Positions 60,756 through 64,000 of a stretch of 64,000 bases of DNA are shown one piece after another. Origin of the DNA: a bacterium. Its GTDB lineage: Bacteria > Verrucomicrobiota > Verrucomicrobiia > Limisphaerales > UBA11358. The DNA lies in the NCBI GenBank assembly GCA_021813325.1, contig JAKALA010000009.1, positions 18,334 to 82,333 of the forward strand, written 5' to 3'. Below the pieces are notes generated by a model that saw nothing but the letters and a program-made list of their open reading frames with translations, was not told the DNA's origin and searched no databases. Position numbers and translations under genes: made by a program. The stretch's first letter is position 1, and the number at the start of each line of letters is the position of its first letter.

Positions 60756-61757
60756 ATGAGCGCCACAAATCCAAATGAACCTTCGGTCAGCCGCCGCGAA
60801 TTTCTGATGCGCCTGGGCATCACGGGCGCGCTCGTGGCCGGAGCCGGAGCCGCTGGCTACAAACTTTGGCAGCCAAAACATTTTGTCCCCGGCTTTGAAA
60901 AAGAAAAAGGGCTTCAGCTCAAAAGCTATGCGCCGGATCCGAGCAAGCTGCTGCCGTCGCTGTCCATCGCCCACGGCACGGAACACGAGAAGACCATCCG
61001 TGCCGCGCTGGGCGCCCTCGGCGGCATGGAACGCTTCGTCAAGCATGGCGACGTGGTGATGATCAAGCCGAACGTTGCCTTTGACCGCCCGCCGGCACTT
61101 GCCGCCACGACGCATCCTGACGCGCTGCGCACCGTGGCCAAGTTATGTTTTGAGGCCGGAGCAAGCAAAGTCATCGTGGCCGATAATCCGATCAATTCGC
61201 CGACCGGCTGTTTTTTCAAAAGCGGGCTTACCGCCGTCGCGTCCGACATGAATCTGGATTTGATGTATCCGGAGACGAATTCATTTTCGCCGCTGTCCAT
61301 GGACGGCGAGGTTCTAAAGGAATGGACCTTCTTCAGCACGCCCTTCAAGAAGGCCACCAAAGTGATTGGTCTGGCTCCCTGCAAAGATCACAACCTCTGC
61401 CACGCTTCCATGACCACCAAGAATTGGTATGGTTTGCTGGGCGGACGCCGCAATCAATTTCATCAATATATTCACAGCATTGTCTCCGACTTTGCATTGA
61501 TGATGAAGCCAACCCTCGTCATTCTCGACGGCATAAACGTTTTGAAGAGTAACGGGCCTACGGGTGGTCGCCTCTCCGATGTGAAGACGATGAACACGAT
61601 TGTCGCCGGCACCGATATGATTTCCGTGGATGCCTACGGCTATGAGCATTTGCTGGAACGCGATCTCGCCGAGCTGACCTATCTCCACAAGGCGCAGGAG
61701 CGCGGCTTGGGCAACATCAATTGGAAAGACACGAATTACAAAGAGGTGACAGCGTGA
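60756..61757 (+). CDS. Tat-exported DUF362 protein
   Basis: A 333-residue protein from ATG 60756. The Tat signal is SVSRREFLMRLGITGALVAG. DUF362 features: VMIKPNVAFDRPPALAATTH, HPDALRTVAKLCFEAGASKVIVADNPI, then FKKATKVIGLAPCKDHNLCHASMTTKNWYGLLGGRRNQFH (given in part), and DGINVLKSNGPTGG. DUF362 proteins are often fused or adjacent to ferredoxins, suggesting a redox role. It is followed by the small protein/nucleotidyltransferase pair and then by the polyferredoxin. Confidence 0.85.
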   Translation: MSATNPNEPSVSRREFLMRLGITGALVAGAGAAGYKLWQPKHFVPGFEKEKGLQLKSYAPDPSKLLPSLSIAHGTEHEKTIRAALGALGGMERFVKHGDVVMIKPNVAFDRPPALAATTHPDALRTVAKLCFEAGASKVIVADNPINSPTGCFFKSGLTAVASDMNLDLMYPETNSFSPLSMDGEVLKEWTFFSTPFKKATKVIGLAPCKDHNLCHASMTTKNWYGLLGGRRNQFHQYIHSIVSDFALMMKPTLVILDGINVLKSNGPTGGRLSDVKTMNTIVAGTDMISVDAYGYEHLLERDLAELTYLHKAQERGLGNINWKDTNYKEVTA

Positions 61758-61809
61758 GCACTGGCCGCTTGCGAGTCATAAGTCACCGGCGTAATTTTTA
61801 TTGAATTTT

Positions 61810-62013
61810 ATGTTGCGAGACGAACAAGCCAGCCCGGAACAATTGGCGATATTTCGGTCAATGACGCCCCAGCAGCGCTGGCACGCCGCGCGTCGGCTGT
61901 ATTGGACTGTGCGCCGGCACAAGGCGGCTTTTGTTCGGAGCCAACATCCTGGTTGGCCGGAAGAACAGGTCGCCGCCGCCGTTCTGGAAATCTTCTCTCA
62001 TGTCCGAACCTGA
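61810..62013 (+). CDS. Small helical protein paired with a nucleotidyltransferase (putative antitoxin-like)
   Basis: A 67-residue protein from ATG 61810: MLRDEQASPEQLAIFRSMTP, then WHAARRLYWTVRRHKAAFVR and QHPGWPEEQVAAAVLEIFSH. It is mostly helical and basic. It overlaps the next gene by 14 bases. I recall small proteins of this pattern (Arg-x-Leu-Tyr, HPXW, EEQV) upstream of nucleotidyltransferases in other verrucomicrobia and planctomycetes, which suggests a two-gene module. The role is not known. Confidence 0.6.
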   Translation: MLRDEQASPEQLAIFRSMTPQQRWHAARRLYWTVRRHKAAFVRSQHPGWPEEQVAAAVLEIFSHVRT

Positions 62014-62560
62014 TCTCATTGAATTGTTCGTTCAGCCGCTGAATCAGGCGGGCATCCGCTATCTCGTCAGCGGCAGCGTGGCGGCGACGCTTTACGGCGA
62101 ACCGCGTGTAACTCACGATATTGATTTTGTGATTTTCCCGCGCGCGGATGACGCATCGCGCTTGGCGGCGATTTTTCCTCCGTCGCAATTCTATGTTCCG
62201 CCAACCGCCGTCCTTCTTCAGGAAGTGGCGCGGGAAAGTCGCGGTCACTTTAATGTCGTCCATTCGGGCTCTGGATTAAAAGCCGATTTCTACGCCGCGG
62301 GTCGCGAGGATTTGCACGCGTGGGCGTTTCGCAATGCCCGCAAATATGCTGTTGACGAAACCTCCGTCAGCCTTGCGCCGCCGGAATATGTCATGATCCG
62401 AAAGTTGGAATACTACCGGGAAGGCCATTCTGAAAAACATTTACGCGACATTCGGGCAATGTTGGCTGTGTCCAACGAACTGATTGATCGCGCCATTTTA
62501 CAAGATTGGATCGCGCGACTGAATTTAAAAACTGAATGGGATTTATGCCAGACGCCATGA
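62000..62560 (+). CDS. Nucleotidyltransferase-fold protein (MNT/AbiEii-like, putative toxin partner)
   Basis: A 186-residue protein from ATG 62000 (SEPDLIELFVQPLNQAG). The nucleotidyltransferase signature is present: YLVSGSVAATLYGEPRVTHDIDFVIFP, i.e. GS followed by DXD, with both metal-binding aspartates (given here in full length of 27 is avoided; key residues GS and DID). Then VARESRGHFNVVHSGSGLKA and LAPPEYVMIRKLEYYREGHS, common in this group. Similar enzymes act as toxins of MNT/HEPN or type IV-like systems, or have other targets. The stop overlaps the polyferredoxin ATG (ATGA). Confidence 0.7.
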   Translation: MSEPDLIELFVQPLNQAGIRYLVSGSVAATLYGEPRVTHDIDFVIFPRADDASRLAAIFPPSQFYVPPTAVLLQEVARESRGHFNVVHSGSGLKADFYAAGREDLHAWAFRNARKYAVDETSVSLAPPEYVMIRKLEYYREGHSEKHLRDIRAMLAVSNELIDRAILQDWIARLNLKTEWDLCQTP

Positions 62561-64000
62561 AAAACCTTCTCAAGCTCCGCAACGTCCGGCGCGTGGCGCA
62601 GGTGTTTTTCTTCACGCTGTTTCTGTTCTTTGTCTTCGTCACCGACTTGCGCTATCTCAAGGGCTATCCGGTGTCGCTGTTTCTCGAACTCGATCCGCTC
62701 GTCGCGTTCGCCACGGCCATCACCACGCACACGGTCTATATGGGGCTGCTGTGGAGTCTGCTGCTGATCATCCCGACGCTGCTGTTCGGGCGGATTTTCT
62801 GCAACTGGATTTGTCCCTACGGCATCTTGCATCACTTCACCGGCTGGCTGCTCGGCAAACGCCGCGCGGAGGAACGCGAGCGCATCGAGGCCAACCGCTA
62901 CAAAAAAATGTATTCGCTGAAATACGTCATCCTCATCGCGATGATTGTCGGCGCGCTTTGCCACACGCTGCAAATCGGCTGGCTCGATCCCATTTGTCTG
63001 TTTCACCGCTCCATGAGCGTGGTGATTTTGCCGATGATCAACCTTTTTTTCCCGTCGTCGGTTTATGTGCGGCAATACTTCCACGTCGGCGCATGGGTCA
63101 TCGGTTTCATGCTGCTGTTTCTTGTCGGCATGAACGTCGTCATTCCGCGCTTTTTCTGCCGCGTGCTGTGTCCGCTCGGCGCGTTTCTCGGCACGCTGTC
63201 CACGGCGGCGCTCTGGCGCATTGACCGCGACCCCACGAAATGCGTGGACTGCGATCTCTGTCTGAAAAGCTGCGAAGGCGCGTCCGACCCGCACACGCAA
63301 CTCCGCAAGAGCGAATGTTTCGTCTGCTTCAACTGCATCGAGGACTGCCCGGAGGACGCGATTTCGTTCAAGTTTTTGCCGAAGCTGGAGCGCGAGATCA
63401 GCGCCCCGGTCGTGCCCGCGCGGCGCGCGTTTCTTGGCACACTGATTGGACTGGGATTTTACGCTTTTGCCCGCACTTCCGGCGCCAGCGACCGCAACTA
63501 CAGCAAAAAAGTCATCCGCCCGCCCGGCTCCGTGGAGGAAAAGGATTTTCTCGACCGCTGCATCAAATGCGACCAGTGCATCCGCACTTGCCCCACCAAC
63601 GTGTTGCAGCCCGCAGTGCTCGAAGCCGGCCTTGAAGGCATCTGGACCCCGATCCTCAATATGAAGCTCGGGTCGTGCGACGTGAACTGCACGTTGTGCG
63701 GACAGGTTTGTCCCACCGGCGCGATTCAACGCATTTCCATCGAAGAAAAGACCGGCACCGGCCCGTTTGCAAAAGAAGGACCGATCAAGCTGGGCACCGC
63801 GTTTTACGATCGCGGCCGCTGCCTGCCCTGGGCCATGGAAACACCGTGCGTGGTCTGCGAGGAAGTTTGCCCTGTGTCGCCCAAGGCGATTTACTCGCGC
63901 GAAGTGACCATCACCAAGCGCGACGGCAATCCCATCACGCTGCGGCGGCCGTATGTGGACCCGGCGTTGTGCATCGGCTGCGGCATCTGCGAACACGAAT
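62557..64000 (+). CDS. Membrane-bound polyferredoxin (NapH-like), C-terminus cut by window edge
   Basis: Starts at ATG 62557, overlapping the previous stop (ATGA); an ATG at 62545 is also possible. The first 200 residues contain several membrane helices (QVFFFTLFLFFVFV, TVYMGLLWSLLLIIPTLLFG, LKYVILIAMIVGAL, GAWVIGFMLLFLVGMNV), with CNWICPYGILHH and CRVLCPLGAFLG loops, as in NapH/NosR. Then follow 4Fe-4S motifs: CVDCDLCLKSC, CFVCFNCIEDCP, CIKCDQCIRTCP, CTLCGQVCP, CVVCEEVCP and CIGCGICEHE at the edge. It transfers electrons across or along the membrane, probably to or from the exported redox proteins encoded upstream. Confidence 0.88.
   Translation, partial: MKNLLKLRNVRRVAQVFFFTLFLFFVFVTDLRYLKGYPVSLFLELDPLVAFATAITTHTVYMGLLWSLLLIIPTLLFGRIFCNWICPYGILHHFTGWLLGKRRAEERERIEANRYKKMYSLKYVILIAMIVGALCHTLQIGWLDPICLFHRSMSVVILPMINLFFPSSVYVRQYFHVGAWVIGFMLLFLVGMNVVIPRFFCRVLCPLGAFLGTLSTAALWRIDRDPTKCVDCDLCLKSCEGASDPHTQLRKSECFVCFNCIEDCPEDAISFKFLPKLEREISAPVVPARRAFLGTLIGLGFYAFARTSGASDRNYSKKVIRPPGSVEEKDFLDRCIKCDQCIRTCPTNVLQPAVLEAGLEGIWTPILNMKLGSCDVNCTLCGQVCPTGAIQRISIEEKTGTGPFAKEGPIKLGTAFYDRGRCLPWAMETPCVVCEEVCPVSPKAIYSREVTITKRDGNPITLRRPYVDPALCIGCGICEHE

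Noticed and set aside
62413-63996. 527-codon minus-strand frame at the right end
   Set aside because: Antisense to the polyferredoxin with its cysteine motifs; composition is His/Arg/Ala-rich without pattern.
1-64000. CRISPR arrays, tRNA and rRNA genes
   Set aside because: No regularly spaced direct repeats and no cloverleaf or rRNA segments were found in the intergenic regions by eye.

Overview
The window looks like a chromosomal segment of a Gram-negative, moderately GC-rich bacterium, most probably Verrucomicrobiota (Pedosphaera/Limisphaerales-like). This placement is inferred from gene content: very large DUF2723/TPR membrane proteins, Tat-exported aldo/keto reductases next to DUF6599 and DUF362 proteins, SBBP-repeat proteins, long-form IspG, and BamA/Skp/RseP envelope genes. 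No rRNA, tRNA or CRISPR array was seen. Both ends cut a gene: an outer-membrane usher on the left and a polyferredoxin on the right.

Layout. 1-3.8 kb: a chaperone-usher fimbrial locus (pilin, chaperone, usher on the minus strand) with a terminator hairpin after the pilin. A divergent second pilin-like gene is preceded by three tandem boxes resembling flagellar (sigma-28) promoters. 3.9-7.1 kb: a three-gene operon of minor type IV pilin-like proteins. 7.3-9.0 kb: a TPR protein and mtnA. 9.1-9.74 kb: an internally deleted IS630-type element with 16-bp inverted repeats. 9.7-13.4 kb: HAD phosphatase, recR, ybaB, dnaX and the SRP RNA. 13.5-20.6 kb: dnaB, bamA, an SBBP-repeat protein and a Skp/OmpH chaperone in one tight minus-strand run. 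20.8-27 kb: methyltransferase, OPT transporter, outer-membrane and DUF11-type proteins. 27.2-29.8 kb: rsmE, dnaJ, grpE.

29.9-38 kb holds two small sigma-factor operons. One joins an ECF-like sigma factor and a membrane protein to a 1238-residue DUF2723/TPR protein. The other is Spy-like protein, ECF sigma, anti-sigma-like protein, second Spy-like protein, which suggests an envelope-stress or metal sensing circuit. Between and after them lie GT2, YmdB and an envelope-glycan set (WecA-like phosphosugar transferase, GT4, 980-residue membrane/TPR protein). 43.3-45.4 kb: an RlmD-like RNA methyltransferase and a DapF-like protein in which both catalytic cysteines are serines. 45.5-46 kb is a scar made of a truncated gene and an IS200-type remnant.

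46-50.6 kb is branched-chain amino acid biosynthesis. ilvD carries an in-frame insertion of about 180 residues resembling an NTF2/SnoaL domain. ilvB is preceded by what reads as a complete transcription attenuator: promoter, a nearly leaderless 22-codon peptide with eight consecutive Val/Leu/Ile codons, and a rho-independent terminator. 50.6-56.7 kb: an MFS remnant, a zinc-ribbon protein, ispG, rseP, a rhombotail-type lipoprotein and an SpoU-type rRNA methyltransferase. 57-64 kb: a putative exported redox cluster of two tandem Tat aldo/keto reductases, a DUF6599 protein, a Tat DUF362 protein and a membrane polyferredoxin, interrupted by a small protein/nucleotidyltransferase pair.

The most notable items are the ilvB attenuator, the IlvD insertion, the Cys-less DapF, the triple sigma-28-like promoter array and the exported redox cluster. 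All functional statements are from reading the sequence and knowledge of families; no database search was run.
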